From CAWAND01 sp963807065 (GTDB taxonomy: Bacteria; Chloroflexota; Anaerolineae; Anaerolineales; E44-bin32), in contig CAWDZQ010000003.1 in the NCBI GenBank assembly GCA_963807065.1, forward strand, positions 496,001 to 560,000: 64,000 nt of DNA, read 5' to 3'. The first letter of the stretch is position 1. The number at the start of each line of letters is the position of its first letter. Of this stretch, positions 8,526-17,707 are shown in pieces. A program made the translations under genes and the position numbers. A model generated the notes under the pieces. The model did not search any database and was not told the origin of the DNA. It saw nothing but the letters and a program-made list of their open reading frames with translations.

Positions 8526-9158
8526 TTATTCCTTCCCAACCCGACGCGCGTAGGCCTGGCGACGGACCAGCAGGACCCGCTGGAGCGCCGTCAGGTTGGC
8601 CAGCACGGCGATGATGGCGATACCGATAGACGGAAAGCCCAGCACGAGGCTGGGGACAAGCACCAGATAGCGTTCGACTCGCGTCAGGATTCCCCCCTTG
8701 ACATGAAAGCCAAGCGCCTCGCCCCTGGCTCGCATGTAGGACACCAGCACCGAGCCGGCGGCGGCAGCGAAGATCAGTCCGCTCGTTATTTCGTCGCCCT
8801 GAACAAGGAAATACCACAGCAACCCCGCCAGGACGGTGAGCTCGTTGTAACGGTCGGTGACCGAATCAACAAACGCCCCGAAATCCGAAGATTCGCCACG
8901 CAGGCGGGCCATGGGACCATCCAGGGCATCAATGGGGCCCATCAACAAAACAATCAGCCCACCCACCATAAATCGCCCTTGAGAAAGAAAAATAGCGCCG
9001 ACGATGTTGCCTGCCAACCCCATGAGGGTCAGCGTGTTCGGCGCCAGGCCCAACCGGTTCAGGAAGGACGCCACAGGATCCAACAACCCCTTGAACCAGA
9101 TCCTCAACAGATCGGTCAAGGTGGGCCTGGATGGCTTTGCGCTCTCGTTGGCTCGCAT
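8526..9158 (-). CDS. CDP-alcohol phosphatidyltransferase family protein
   Basis: 210-residue integral membrane enzyme that joins a CDP-activated lipid to an alcohol. The diagnostic DGPMARLRGESSDFGAFVD motif (DG-x2-AR-x8-G-x3-D-x3-D, ending in SVTD) is complete, so it should be active. Four to six hydrophobic segments follow, as in PgsA and phosphatidylinositol-phosphate synthases. The alcohol (glycerol-3-phosphate or inositol-phosphate) cannot be read from the sequence; RARGEALGFHVKGG is shared with inositol-type members, a weak hint. It lies directly upstream of lgt, which uses phosphatidylglycerol. Confidence 0.88.
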   Translation of the reverse strand: MRANESAKPSRPTLTDLLRIWFKGLLDPVASFLNRLGLAPNTLTLMGLAGNIVGAIFLSQGRFMVGGLIVLLMGPIDALDGPMARLRGESSDFGAFVDSVTDRYNELTVLAGLLWYFLVQGDEITSGLIFAAAAGSVLVSYMRARGEALGFHVKGGILTRVERYLVLVPSLVLGFPSIGIAIIAVLANLTALQRVLLVRRQAYARRVGKE

Positions 9159-9228
9159 ACCTCTCTCCTGATATGACCGAAGAATGCTACTTGCCGATGA
9201 GTACCCGTGTCAAGGCGCGGCAACAAAC

Positions 9229-11475
9229 TCACCCGCCATCTTCATCCCCAGCCATCAAGGGGTCGTCTTCCGGATCAATCAGGACCTCACGCGTCTTTCC
9301 GCCGGATTGAGCGCGGCCCACCACGCCAAGTTCCTCCAGCTCGTCCATAAGTCGCGCCGCGCGCGGGTAGCCCACGCGCAGACGCCGCTGCAGGAGAGAC
9401 GCGCTGGCTTCACCTTCGCTCGTGACCACGTCAATGGCGCGTTCGATGATATCGTCGTGCTCTTCCAGTGTGGCCTGGCGGACGAGCAGCGACTCCCAAG
9501 GGGCCGATTGGTCTTCGTCTTCCTGTTCGGCATCCGGGTCGGCCCTCCGCCAGTAGCGGATCAGCTGGTCGACCTCTCGATCATCCACAAATGCGCCCTG
9601 GATCCTCACCGGAGCTGAGGCCTCGGCTGCCAAGTAGAGCATATCACCCCGGCCCAGGAGGGTCTCGGCTCCCTGCGAATCGAGGATCACACGCGAGTCG
9701 GTGCTCGAGGCGGTGGCAAACGATATGCGCGCCGGGAAGTTGGCCTTGATCAATCCCGTGACGATGTCGGTGCTCGGCCGCTGCGTGGCCACAACCAGAT
9801 GAATACCGACGGCACGCGCCATCTGGGCCAGACGCACCAGGGTTTGCTCGGTCTGGTCGGGGGCCATCATCATCAAATCCGCCAGCTCGTCAATCATCAC
9901 CACAACGCGCGGCAACCTTTCCCCATCACGGTTACGCCGGGCCTTGTTGTTAAAGGAGTCGATGTCCCGAGCTTGGGCAGCCTCAAGCAGACGGTAGCGC
10001 CTGTCCATTTCCATCGTGCACCAGCGCAGCACGCCGATGATGCGCTCAAGGTCGGTCTCCACCTTACCGAACAGATGGGGGAGGCCGTTGAAACGAACAA
10101 GCTCCACCATCTTGGGGTCGACCATCACCAACCGCAAGTCGTCAGGAGAGTTGTTAACGGTCAGGCATGTGGCCAAGGCAGTAATGGCCACAGACTTGCC
10201 GGATCCGGTTGTGCCAGCAATCAGAAGGTGTGGCATGGCGGCCAGATCAGCCGCCACGGCGGCTCCGGCGACGTTGCGGCCCAGCCCGATCGCCAACGGC
10301 GAGCCGATGGAAGCGAAGGCTTCAAACTCGAGGATGGGCCTGAGACGGACCGTGGCAGCCCGTTGATTGGGCACTTCCACCCCGACATAGGATCGGCCGG
10401 GAACCGGGGCTTCAATCCGCAATCGAGGGGCGGAGAGGGCCAGGGCCAGATCGTTGGCCAGACCTGAGATCTGAGATACGCGCACCTTGTGTTTGCGCAG
10501 GCTTCCGTCGGGACCGGCCTGCTCCAAATAACCGGGTTCGACGGCGAACTGCGTCACAGACGGGCCGGAGCGGAAATCCACCACCCTCACCGGCAGGCCA
10601 AAGTCCGCCAGCGTTTTCTCGATCAAACCCGCCGCCCGGTTGATCTCCTTGGCCGAGACCCTGGCCAGTTCACCCTCCTCGAGCAAACTCAACGGAGGCA
10701 GCCGCTGGTCTCTGGACATCGGCGCCCGGCGGCGCTCATCCGGCGCCTCCGGCAGCCTGAAGTCCTTGCGATAAGCCTCTGGAAGACGAGCCGATCGACC
10801 TTTGGAACGTCGTTGGGCCGGCCCCAGCAGAGTAGGGGCGGGCCCGTGACTCTGCGCCGGACTTCCCCCCCTCGGCGATGGTCTCGGCTGAACCCAAACG
10901 AGCAATCGGCTGAAGGAGTCCACGCTGTTCAGCAACCCTTGCAGGCTGAAGAATCCGAACACGAGACAAATACCGCCCAGCGCCAAACCCGATCCGACGA
11001 TGCCCAGGCCGTCAGCAAGCAAGGTGCCGATCCCCCAGCCCACCAGGCCCCCCCCAAATCCACTCTCAGCTGCCGGAAGAGAAAGGCCCTCCAAGACGCT
11101 CAACAATCCGAGCAGCGCCAGCCCAGCAATCTCTCCACAGATGACCGCCACCCAAGGCACCTTCAGAGGGCGGCCCACACTGCGCCGGATCAAGGCCAGC
11201 CCAATGAACCCCAGGAGGATCGGCACGAGCCATGCCCCGAGCCCCAACCAGACTTCCAGCAGGCTGACCCAGGGTGAAATCAGCGCACCGCTGGTCAGGC
11301 CAAGCAGGCCGATGAAGGTGACCAGACTCAGACTGGCGGTTAGGACGGCGAGGAGATCATCCAGGTAAGGGAGAATGCGTTCCAACAAATCCCAAGCGAC
11401 GTCCGATCTCTCCCGAGGTGGGGTGGGTCGCCGCTTACTCTTGGACATGCTTCCTGAGGGCTTTCCACCGGCCAC
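9229..11475 (-). CDS. ftsK: FtsK/SpoIIIE-type DNA translocase
   Basis: 748 residues. Four hydrophobic segments lie between ~40 and 180, then a Pro/Arg-rich linker, then the motor: Walker A GTTGSGKS (421-428), LRLVMVDPKMVEL, Walker B VVVMIDELADLM (~510), VVATQRPSTDIVTG and a C-terminal winged-helix gamma domain (~675-735, LLQRRLRVGYPRAARLMDEL) that reads KOPS-like guide sequences. It pumps chromosomal DNA through the division septum and normally activates Xer recombination. The GTG at 11475 is chosen for the AAGGCGG six bases before it; an ATG at 11448 is possible. A Xer-like gene sits 5 kb upstream in the same gene string. Confidence 0.95.
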   Translation of the reverse strand: MAGGKPSGSMSKSKRRPTPPRERSDVAWDLLERILPYLDDLLAVLTASLSLVTFIGLLGLTSGALISPWVSLLEVWLGLGAWLVPILLGFIGLALIRRSVGRPLKVPWVAVICGEIAGLALLGLLSVLEGLSLPAAESGFGGGLVGWGIGTLLADGLGIVGSGLALGGICLVFGFFSLQGLLNSVDSFSRLLVWVQPRPSPRGGSPAQSHGPAPTLLGPAQRRSKGRSARLPEAYRKDFRLPEAPDERRRAPMSRDQRLPPLSLLEEGELARVSAKEINRAAGLIEKTLADFGLPVRVVDFRSGPSVTQFAVEPGYLEQAGPDGSLRKHKVRVSQISGLANDLALALSAPRLRIEAPVPGRSYVGVEVPNQRAATVRLRPILEFEAFASIGSPLAIGLGRNVAGAAVAADLAAMPHLLIAGTTGSGKSVAITALATCLTVNNSPDDLRLVMVDPKMVELVRFNGLPHLFGKVETDLERIIGVLRWCTMEMDRRYRLLEAAQARDIDSFNNKARRNRDGERLPRVVVMIDELADLMMMAPDQTEQTLVRLAQMARAVGIHLVVATQRPSTDIVTGLIKANFPARISFATASSTDSRVILDSQGAETLLGRGDMLYLAAEASAPVRIQGAFVDDREVDQLIRYWRRADPDAEQEDEDQSAPWESLLVRQATLEEHDDIIERAIDVVTSEGEASASLLQRRLRVGYPRAARLMDELEELGVVGRAQSGGKTREVLIDPEDDPLMAGDEDGG

Positions 11476-11513
11476 GCGTTGCCGCCTTAATGTTCATCGC
11501 TTGACAAGAGAAT

Positions 11514-11540
11514 GCCGGGCGCAAGCGTTGGGCGCCCGGC
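11514..11540 (-). terminator. Hairpin after the S1-domain gene
   Basis: A 9-bp stem (gccgggcgc/gcgcccggc) with a 9-base loop lies 22 bases downstream of the S1-protein stop on the minus strand, followed by ATTCTCTTG. It could give partial termination before ftsK. Confidence 0.5.
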
Positions 11541-11561
11541 GGGTCCCGACTATCCCATTGT

Positions 11562-12582
11562 TCAGAACGATGACAGGGCCTCGGCCTCGCGCGAGCTATC
11601 TGGTCTTTCCACGTCCAAAACGGGCTCGCTGACATCGCGCAGGCTGAGCCCGAGGCGTCTTGCGCCGGCATCAATGTGAATAATGCGCACGCGCACGCGA
11701 TCGCCATCGGCCAACAGAGCGCTGGGGTCCGGGTAGTGTTCATCGCCCAATTCCGACACATGGATCAGACCTTCCAACCCTTCCTCAATGCCAACAAAGG
11801 CGCCGAACTTGACGACATTCGTGACCACGCCATCCACCATGTCCCCGACCTTGAAGCGGGTGTCAACCGTCTTCCAGGGGTCCGGCAGGAGTTCCTTGAG
11901 ACTCAGCGCCACGCGGACCTGCTCTCGGTCAATTGACATGACCGCCACTTCCAGATCCTGGCCGCAGCGCACCACATCGCTGGGGTGCCGAACCCGCCCC
12001 CAGGAAAGCTCGGAGACATGCACCAGGCCCTCGACTCCTCCCAGATCGACGAAAACGCCGAAGGCTGTGATATTGGTCACTTTTCCGGTGATTCTCTGCC
12101 CGGCGTCGAGGCGCTCGAGGAGCTCAATCCGCTTCCCCGGCCCAGCCTGGGCAGCCCTCTGGGAAAAGACAAGCCGGCCCCGCTCCGGGTCGAACTCGAT
12201 CACTTTGAGACAAATGTTGCCCCCGACCAGCGACTCCATCACCTCATGCCGTTGGACATCGTCGCTGGATTGCTCAACCTCCACCAGATGTGAGACGGGA
12301 ACAAACCCCCTTAGAGTGCGCGCTTCTAACCAAAAGCCCGCCGCGATTGAAACCCACGACGGGCAAATCGATCGTGTCGTCCGATTCGTACAGCTCGCGC
12401 GCCCACACCCAATCTTCGGCCGAGCCCCACGTTGTGCCCGAAGCCGCCGATCGGTGGGCGCCTCGGGCGGGTTTGTTTTCGGTTGGGATCCCTTCGTCTT
12501 GCAGAACCGCTGCCCACCAGGATTCGTCAGATTGTGGTGGACGATACCCCTGATCGGACTGCTGACCCCTGTCCTGACTCAT
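11562..12582 (-). CDS. S1-domain RNA-binding protein (ribosomal S1-like), frameshifted
   Basis: The first frame (12582 to ~12308) begins MSQDRGQQSD after AAGGCGG, is acidic and hydrophilic, and enters an S1 fold at DLPVVGFNRGGLLV. A run of five G on the minus strand (12310-12306) then shifts the frame. With four G the protein continues SKGFVPVSHLVE and reads on through two further S1 repeats, ITGKVTNITAFGVFVDLGG and VDGVVTNVVKFGAFVGIEEG, to about 339 residues. Three S1 repeats resemble short S1-like proteins of Chloroflexota and Gram-positives, which bind mRNA or the ribosome. The homopolymer position makes a sequencing or assembly error likely. Confidence 0.82.
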
Positions 12583-12676
12583 CTTACCCGCCTTGTGTCC
12601 CCAGACTGATAGAAAGGAATGACCCAGCTCTCAAGCCTAGGATACACTCTTCCGGCCAAAGTGCAAGCCGTCTTGC

Positions 12677-14596
12677 CTATTCGTGGCCCTCCCCCGCCGC
12701 CTGAGCTGCTGCCTGGCGCTCCATGTCCATGATAGCCTGCGCCACGGCCTCGATGGCTACACGCTGCTTCCGGTACAAGTCGGCCTCGGACATGGCCAGG
12801 CGCATGGCGACATCGCGGACCTTGCGCCCCTGGACGAATTTCATCTCCAGAATGTTGTAAAGCATCCATTCGGCGGTAAGCCGGCGCTCGCCCTCCGGGC
12901 GCACTCGTTCGATCGCCTGGCTCAAGATGGCACGCAGGGCGTTGACCGGGTTGCCTGTGTGCTGTTCCATGGCAGCCTGAACGACTCGCAGGCTGAGGAG
13001 GGGACTGCGAGTCAGCCTTGGCCCGCCCCAGTAGTGCCCAAGGGCGTCCTTGACAAGGTTGGCCAGATCTGACTCGCTGTGCATGCCTTCGACTTCGGAC
13101 GTCAAGGCGTTCAGCCCGCCGTAGCGCGCCGCCGCGCGCATGCGCTGCACGGCTTCTACCTGGGGGACAAGCCGGTCGACCACCTGAAAGACCTCCCGCT
13201 GGAGCAGCCGGTCAGTGAGAGCAACGGTCGCCCGCTGAGCTAGGAGGCTAAGTTCCTCGGCGTACTCCTCCTGGAGCTCAGACGGGTCATCGACTGAGCG
13301 AACCCCCAACAAGCCGATGATCTCGCCCGATTCCGGCTGGCGCAGGGGGAGCAGCCAAAAGACGTCCCAGGCAAAGATCGTCCCCAGCGGGCCGACATCT
13401 TCTGCATCCTCTGGCAGGACCAGACTGGGCAGGTCTTCCCCCCCGCGAAGCGGGTCATCAGGGCCGACCGCCACTTCCAATTCAAGCCCATCATTGTCAA
13501 CCACGGCAATGAAGGACGACGGCGCCCCGGTGAAGTCGCACACCGCGTTGAGAATGGACTCCAGATACTGGCGCAGATCACCGCTGGTCAGCAGCCGCTC
13601 CTCGAGGAGGTGGAGTCGAGCGATGTCCGTGCGGTCCTCTCCATAAAACAGCCAGCGTTCAACGGTGGGCCTGGTCAGCGTGATCAGGAACTGGAACAGG
13701 AGCAGGGTTCCGATCATGGCAAAGGGGACCACGCGGCTGTTCGGTAAGCCAATCAGATCGCCAAAGCGGTTCACGATGACCGTCGCGCCCAGCACGGAGG
13801 ATGCCACCACTGGGCCACGCACGATCCATTGAAACAGCCGGCTCTTCACCACTCGGTCAGGGATGCTGACCCCGAAGTACGCCACCGCGTAGGCCATAAG
13901 GACAAGCAGCACGGCCACGCCACCGTTGCTGAAGACGAGGCTCGTTTGGAAGATGAACGGGGATCGCCCCAGGGACGGACCGATGAGGGTCAGGAAGGGT
14001 ACGCCTGCGAGGACGGGGCCCACGGCGCCTACCATCAGATAACTCATCCGCCTGCGGCTTGTAGTCGTCAGGCAGCGTTGGTAAGCCCTCCACAAGTTGA
14101 CACCGGCAAACACCAGGTCAAAGGCAAGAAACAGGCTGAACAACCAGAAGAGCGATCCGGGTTGAAGGTAGGTGGTCTGACCGGTTTGGCCCAAGCCATC
14201 CACGACTCCATCCGAGAATCCCACCCCGATCACCGCCAGCAGGCTCAGGCCATAGCTGATCCGCACAGCCAGTTTCCTTCGTCCTTTGGACGGCCGGCCC
14301 GTCGAAGCCAACAAGGCGTCCGACAGATGAAGCAAGACCGAGGGCAGGAAGCTGATTCCAACCCATTTGATCCTGAGCCACATCCCGATCTCAACCCCGA
14401 GCAGGGTCGTGCCCGCCAGGACGTCACCGAAATAGATCAGGGTTACACAACCCAAGACAATGGCAAACGACCTGGCAACGAGTTCTTTTGAGTTGAAGGT
14501 GAGCGCATAAAGCATGAGCGAGAATGCCGTGATGGCATTCCCGGCGTTCAGGATTTGGTTGAAGACACGCAGCGCAGCCAGCAGAAGGTCGGTCAT
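12677..14596 (-). CDS. Multi-pass membrane sensor with GAF domain, no kinase domain
   Basis: 639 residues. The N-terminal ~320 residues contain about eight to nine hydrophobic segments, similar to the 7TM sensor region of some histidine kinases. A GAF domain follows (~335-470, from ARLHLLEERLLTSGDLRQY to LSLLAQRATVAL). No His-box, HATPase or GGDEF motif is present. The C-terminal ~160 residues are helical; the last part (RKVRDVAMRLAMSEADLYRKQRVAIEAV) looks like a helix-turn-helix. It may be a membrane-bound transcriptional regulator or an adaptor. It lies 13 bases downstream of a GNAT gene on the same strand. Confidence 0.7.
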   Translation of the reverse strand: MTDLLLAALRVFNQILNAGNAITAFSLMLYALTFNSKELVARSFAIVLGCVTLIYFGDVLAGTTLLGVEIGMWLRIKWVGISFLPSVLLHLSDALLASTGRPSKGRRKLAVRISYGLSLLAVIGVGFSDGVVDGLGQTGQTTYLQPGSLFWLFSLFLAFDLVFAGVNLWRAYQRCLTTTSRRRMSYLMVGAVGPVLAGVPFLTLIGPSLGRSPFIFQTSLVFSNGGVAVLLVLMAYAVAYFGVSIPDRVVKSRLFQWIVRGPVVASSVLGATVIVNRFGDLIGLPNSRVVPFAMIGTLLLFQFLITLTRPTVERWLFYGEDRTDIARLHLLEERLLTSGDLRQYLESILNAVCDFTGAPSSFIAVVDNDGLELEVAVGPDDPLRGGEDLPSLVLPEDAEDVGPLGTIFAWDVFWLLPLRQPESGEIIGLLGVRSVDDPSELQEEYAEELSLLAQRATVALTDRLLQREVFQVVDRLVPQVEAVQRMRAAARYGGLNALTSEVEGMHSESDLANLVKDALGHYWGGPRLTRSPLLSLRVVQAAMEQHTGNPVNALRAILSQAIERVRPEGERRLTAEWMLYNILEMKFVQGRKVRDVAMRLAMSEADLYRKQRVAIEAVAQAIMDMERQAAAQAAGEGHE

Positions 14597-14609
14597 GAGT
14601 CTCAGATAA

Positions 14610-15149
14610 TCAGGCGATGGTCATAGAGAAGAAGAGCGCAATATCCTGATCGGGAAAATAATTGTCGCTGTAACCTGAGAATCCCAATCCAAGTTTCTTC
14701 GCCAACCGGATGGCGGGGAAGTTCTTGGTCTGCATTTCCATGAAGATCGCCTGGTACCCGCGCTCCTTCGCCCATGTGCACGCGCCGTTCACGAGCGCCG
14801 ATCCGAGGCCCTGTCGGCGATGGCGAAGATCCACCACGACGTCCGTCATCCAGACGGCGCCAGGTGCCGGCGCCTCGACCAAACAGGCATAGCCCATCAA
14901 TCCCGGATCCCCCTGGGCCACGAACACCGCCAAACGATGGCTCCACTCGTCGGCGAGTTGTTCCGGTGACCGCGGATACGCGACGCGCATGGGCCGTGGA
15001 AGCCGGACCTCTTGAAATTGGATCTCAATCCCCTCCCCTTGTCCATGAAAGCCCATCTGCCAAACATGGTCGGTGCTGAACCCATGGTCGAATTGCATCA
15101 GGGCCGGGATATCGCTCGAGATAGCAGTGCGGATTTCGGCAATCGGCAT
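14610..15149 (-). CDS. GNAT-family N-acetyltransferase
   Basis: About 179 residues. The acetyl-CoA motif is DLRHRRQGLGSALV, in the strand-loop-helix context WMTDVVVDLRHRR, followed by WAKERGYQAIFMEMQTKNFPAIRLAKKLGLGFSGY, the C-terminal part of the RimI-like fold. The ATG at 15149 is chosen because GGAAAG precedes it; the frame is open further upstream. The substrate is unknown. The next gene downstream is the membrane GAF sensor, with only 13 bases between. Confidence 0.83.
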   Translation of the reverse strand: MPIAEIRTAISSDIPALMQFDHGFSTDHVWQMGFHGQGEGIEIQFQEVRLPRPMRVAYPRSPEQLADEWSHRLAVFVAQGDPGLMGYACLVEAPAPGAVWMTDVVVDLRHRRQGLGSALVNGACTWAKERGYQAIFMEMQTKNFPAIRLAKKLGLGFSGYSDNYFPDQDIALFFSMTIA

Positions 15150-15180
15150 AATGTCTTTCCTTCGATCGTTGGGGAGCGAC

Positions 15181-15867
15181 CTACCCAGACGGAGCCACAT
15201 GAACTCTGATCACGCATGGCAGGGGCGCGTTCCCAGACGTGTCGGTGACAACCAGCCGGAAGTCATAATCACCGCTCGGCACCAGGCTGGTGTCCCACTT
15301 GCCCAGCAGGTCATCGACGACTGGAGTGGTGCCAGCCGATATCGCCTGCCATGGGTCAGCGCTGTTGGCGACCCGGAATTCGTACTTGTAGAAGGCGAAG
15401 TTGGCGATGTTGGCTGTGCCGTCGATATCGACCGTCCCCGTCAATGAGGCGTCGGGGGCGGGACTGGACAACGTCGCCAGCGGGTTGGTGCACCCAACTC
15501 CCTCCGGCGTGCCCAGCGCCAGCTCGGTTGACGGTACAAAAGTGCCCCCTTCTCCGATGACCCCATTTTGTGGAGTCGAAAGCAGGGACACCGTCGGCAC
15601 CGGCGTTGGCCGTGCGCCGAGGGGCACGGCTGGTCCCAGAAACGTGGCCGTGAAGAATGTGCCCATCAACGCCGCAACCACGAGCGCCATCATGGCGCCA
15701 TATCGGCTGAGTGAGGCGAGGGCGCGCTCTCTCTCCAAGCCGAAGAGCGCATTCCGATAGGCGGCGACCCACTTCAACGTCAGGCCCAGGTACACCAAAC
15801 CGGCGGCACCGAGGATCACGTAGATCCAGGTCTGGTAGGTTTCGATCAAGATTAGGGCTTCTGCCAT
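15181..15867 (-). CDS. Membrane-anchored protein with extracytoplasmic Ig-like domain
   Basis: 228 residues. Two membrane segments (TWIYVILGAAGLVYLGLTL near residue 13-31 and YGAMMALVVAALMGTFFTAT near 56-75) precede a Pro/Thr linker and a beta-rich C-terminal domain of ~120 residues (TGTVDIDGTANIANFAFYK, DYDFRLVVTDTSGN). That domain looks like a fibronectin/Ig-type module with a Cys pair (VGCTNP and PLPCVIR) and probably faces outside. No enzymatic motif is present. It lies 11 bases downstream of the purine nucleoside phosphorylase gene, but its role is not known. Confidence 0.65.
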   Translation of the reverse strand: MAEALILIETYQTWIYVILGAAGLVYLGLTLKWVAAYRNALFGLERERALASLSRYGAMMALVVAALMGTFFTATFLGPAVPLGARPTPVPTVSLLSTPQNGVIGEGGTFVPSTELALGTPEGVGCTNPLATLSSPAPDASLTGTVDIDGTANIANFAFYKYEFRVANSADPWQAISAGTTPVVDDLLGKWDTSLVPSGDYDFRLVVTDTSGNAPLPCVIRVHVAPSG

Positions 15868-15878
15868 TCCAATTCGAC

Positions 15879-16721
15879 CTAAAGTCGACGGAGCACCCCC
15901 TTGATGAGCGTCGACAATCTGGGTACAAGGATCCGAGAGGCTTCAAGTACTTCTTCATGCGTCGTTTCAGCTTGACCATCCATGCTGGCCTTGTTGGTGA
16001 TCCCCGAGATGCCCAACACTCGCATGCCGCCGTGCCGCGCGACGGTCACTTCTGGAACGGTCGACATGCCCACCGCATCGGCGCCGATTCCTTTCAGGAA
16101 CCTGAGATCCGCCGGCGTCTCGAAGGAGGGCCCGGCCAGGCAGACATAAATGCCCTGGTGACACGGGACGTCTTCTTGCCCTGCAACGCCGGCGGCCGTG
16201 GCCAGAAGCTCGCCATCGTAGGCTCGACTCATATCCGGAAACCGGGGACCGAAGGCGTCAAGATTTGGCCCCCGGAGGGGCGTCTGGCCGGCCATGCCCA
16301 GCAGATTGATATGGTCGGTGATCAGCATCAGATCGCCTGGATTGAACGCCTGGTTGATCCCGCCGGCGGCGTTGGTCACGATCAGAATCTCAGCTCCAAG
16401 ACGCTGCATCACGCGCACCGGCAGGCCCAGGGCGGACATGGGATGCCCTTCATAAAAGTGGACCCTGCCTTGGAGCACAAACACCGATTGGCCCTCGAGG
16501 ACGCCGAGCACGAGCCGACCCGCATGACCTTCCACGGTGGATTTCGGCCAGCCTGGGATTTCTTGGCTGGCGATGCGCGCTTCGGCATCGACTTCGTCCC
16601 CCAGCGGCCCCAGGCCGGAACCCAGGATCAAGCCGATCTTTGGAACAAACTCCGTCCTTTCACGGATGGCCCCCACCACACGATCGATCTCGGCCATGGT
16701 CAAGAAGGTGTCATCGGTCAT
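15879..16721 (-). CDS. Purine nucleoside phosphorylase (trimeric, PNP family 2)
   Basis: 280 residues, normal for the family. It splits inosine or guanosine with phosphate to ribose-1-phosphate and the base. Visible motifs are GLILGSGLGPLGD (phosphate-binding loop), VEGHAGRLVLG, QGRVHFYEGH (His and Tyr of the active site), VTNAAGGIN, LAGPSFETPADLRFLKG and GADAVGMSTVPE (base-binding Glu and Met-Ser-Thr). All catalytic residues are present. Its start overlaps the end of the Xer-like gene by 11 bases, so the two are probably translated from one message. Confidence 0.93.
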   Translation of the reverse strand: MTDDTFLTMAEIDRVVGAIRERTEFVPKIGLILGSGLGPLGDEVDAEARIASQEIPGWPKSTVEGHAGRLVLGVLEGQSVFVLQGRVHFYEGHPMSALGLPVRVMQRLGAEILIVTNAAGGINQAFNPGDLMLITDHINLLGMAGQTPLRGPNLDAFGPRFPDMSRAYDGELLATAAGVAGQEDVPCHQGIYVCLAGPSFETPADLRFLKGIGADAVGMSTVPEVTVARHGGMRVLGISGITNKASMDGQAETTHEEVLEASRILVPRLSTLIKGVLRRL

Positions 16722-17589
16722 CAGGGGACACTTCCTCTCCGTTAGCGACGCGCCCTGGCATGGATCGAAGCGTGTTAGGGCTGGTCAACCCCAGATATCG
16801 CTGCACGTCGCGCTTACGCTGCCCGTCTTCGAGCAGATGTTCGGCTCGAGTCCGACGCAGGGTATGGGGTGAGATGCTTCCCCGCAACCCGACGACCTTC
16901 GTCCAGCGCTTGACGACCAGCCATAGGCCCTGACGGCTCAAAGGGCTACCACGCTGGTTGAGGAACAGGTTGCCGGGGTCCTGCCCGCTGAGCAGCTGGG
17001 ATCGGGCGTCTTGAAGGTAGGCACGCAGCGGCTGCTGGGCCATGTCGAGGGGCCTTTCGATGCGCTCGCCAGCCGCCCGAAGCACACCTCGCTCCAGGTC
17101 GACGTCAGAAGTCCCGAGCCCAACCGCCTCGGCCGCCCTGATGCCGGTCACGTACAGAAGGGCGAGAATTGCTGCATCGCGCACATCACGCACCCTGCCT
17201 TTGCTTGCAGGGGCTGACATCAGGCTGGCTACTTCGGCCCGCGTCAGGATCCGCTGGTTCCGTTTGGCTTCCGCCAATGGCGACCTCAACCGCTCCAACA
17301 GCCGTTCGGATCGATGTCCGCTGCTCCCAAAGGTGAAGCGGATGAAAGAGCGAACGGCGGCCATCTTCCTGGCCACCGTTGAAGCGCGGTAACTTTGGTC
17401 TTCGAGCCAATCGACGTAGGCGTCAACATGGTCCGAAGTGAGCATCCCGACAACGGGCAGCCTCCCCGAACGGGTCGCTATGACCTGCGAAAATTGGGCA
17501 AGGTCGGCACGATAGGCGCTGAGCGTGTTGGAAGCACGCCCTTGACGATACTTGAGGTCGCTCAGAAATGCCTGGATCGCCTGCTCCAA
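16711..17589 (-). CDS. Tyrosine-recombinase-like protein (Xer family) lacking the catalytic Tyr
   Basis: 292 residues with the Xer layout: an N-terminal SAM-like core-binding domain (1-~105) and a C-terminal catalytic fold. The first catalytic Arg (VTGIRAAE, R151) and the H-x-x-R box (SPHTLRRTRAE, H242/R245) are present. The next motif reads YLGLTSPNT instead of LGH, and no Tyr follows in the last 27 residues, so the usual nucleophile is missing. Other frames over this stretch supply no Tyr either. It may be an inactive DNA-binding relative, or it may have a mutated end; XerC or XerD is therefore not assigned. Confidence 0.75.
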   Translation of the reverse strand: MEQAIQAFLSDLKYRQGRASNTLSAYRADLAQFSQVIATRSGRLPVVGMLTSDHVDAYVDWLEDQSYRASTVARKMAAVRSFIRFTFGSSGHRSERLLERLRSPLAEAKRNQRILTRAEVASLMSAPASKGRVRDVRDAAILALLYVTGIRAAEAVGLGTSDVDLERGVLRAAGERIERPLDMAQQPLRAYLQDARSQLLSGQDPGNLFLNQRGSPLSRQGLWLVVKRWTKVVGLRGSISPHTLRRTRAEHLLEDGQRKRDVQRYLGLTSPNTLRSMPGRVANGEEVSPDDR

Positions 17590-17623
17590 CGGTTTGAGTC
17601 CCCTTTAAGGTCGGGCAGGCGCG

Positions 17624-17629
17624 ATTATA
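17624..17629 (-). promoter_or_regulatory. -10 box upstream of the Xer-like gene
   Basis: A perfect TATAAT on the minus strand ends 34 bases before the ATG at 17589. No good -35 is seen at 16-18 bases. Confidence 0.4.
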
Positions 17630-17707
17630 ACATCGCGGCTCCCACTTTCCATAACTGGGAATGACGATGTTCCCTGCTGCGCCGGGCGGGCGCGCGGCCG
17701 CCGAACC

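Noticed and set aside
7974..9176. 400-codon plus-strand open frame over lgt and the phosphotransferase
   Set aside because: Very long but fully antisense to two recognisable enzymes; composition is the His/Gln/Arg-rich type typical of GC-rich shadow frames.
12306..12310. Programmed frameshift in the S1-domain gene
   Set aside because: A G5 run can be slippery, but six other genes show the same +1 shift at unrelated sequences, so an artefact is the simpler reading.
15711..16745. 344-codon plus-strand open frame over purine nucleoside phosphorylase
   Set aside because: Shadow of the opposite strand; the minus strand has full catalytic motifs.
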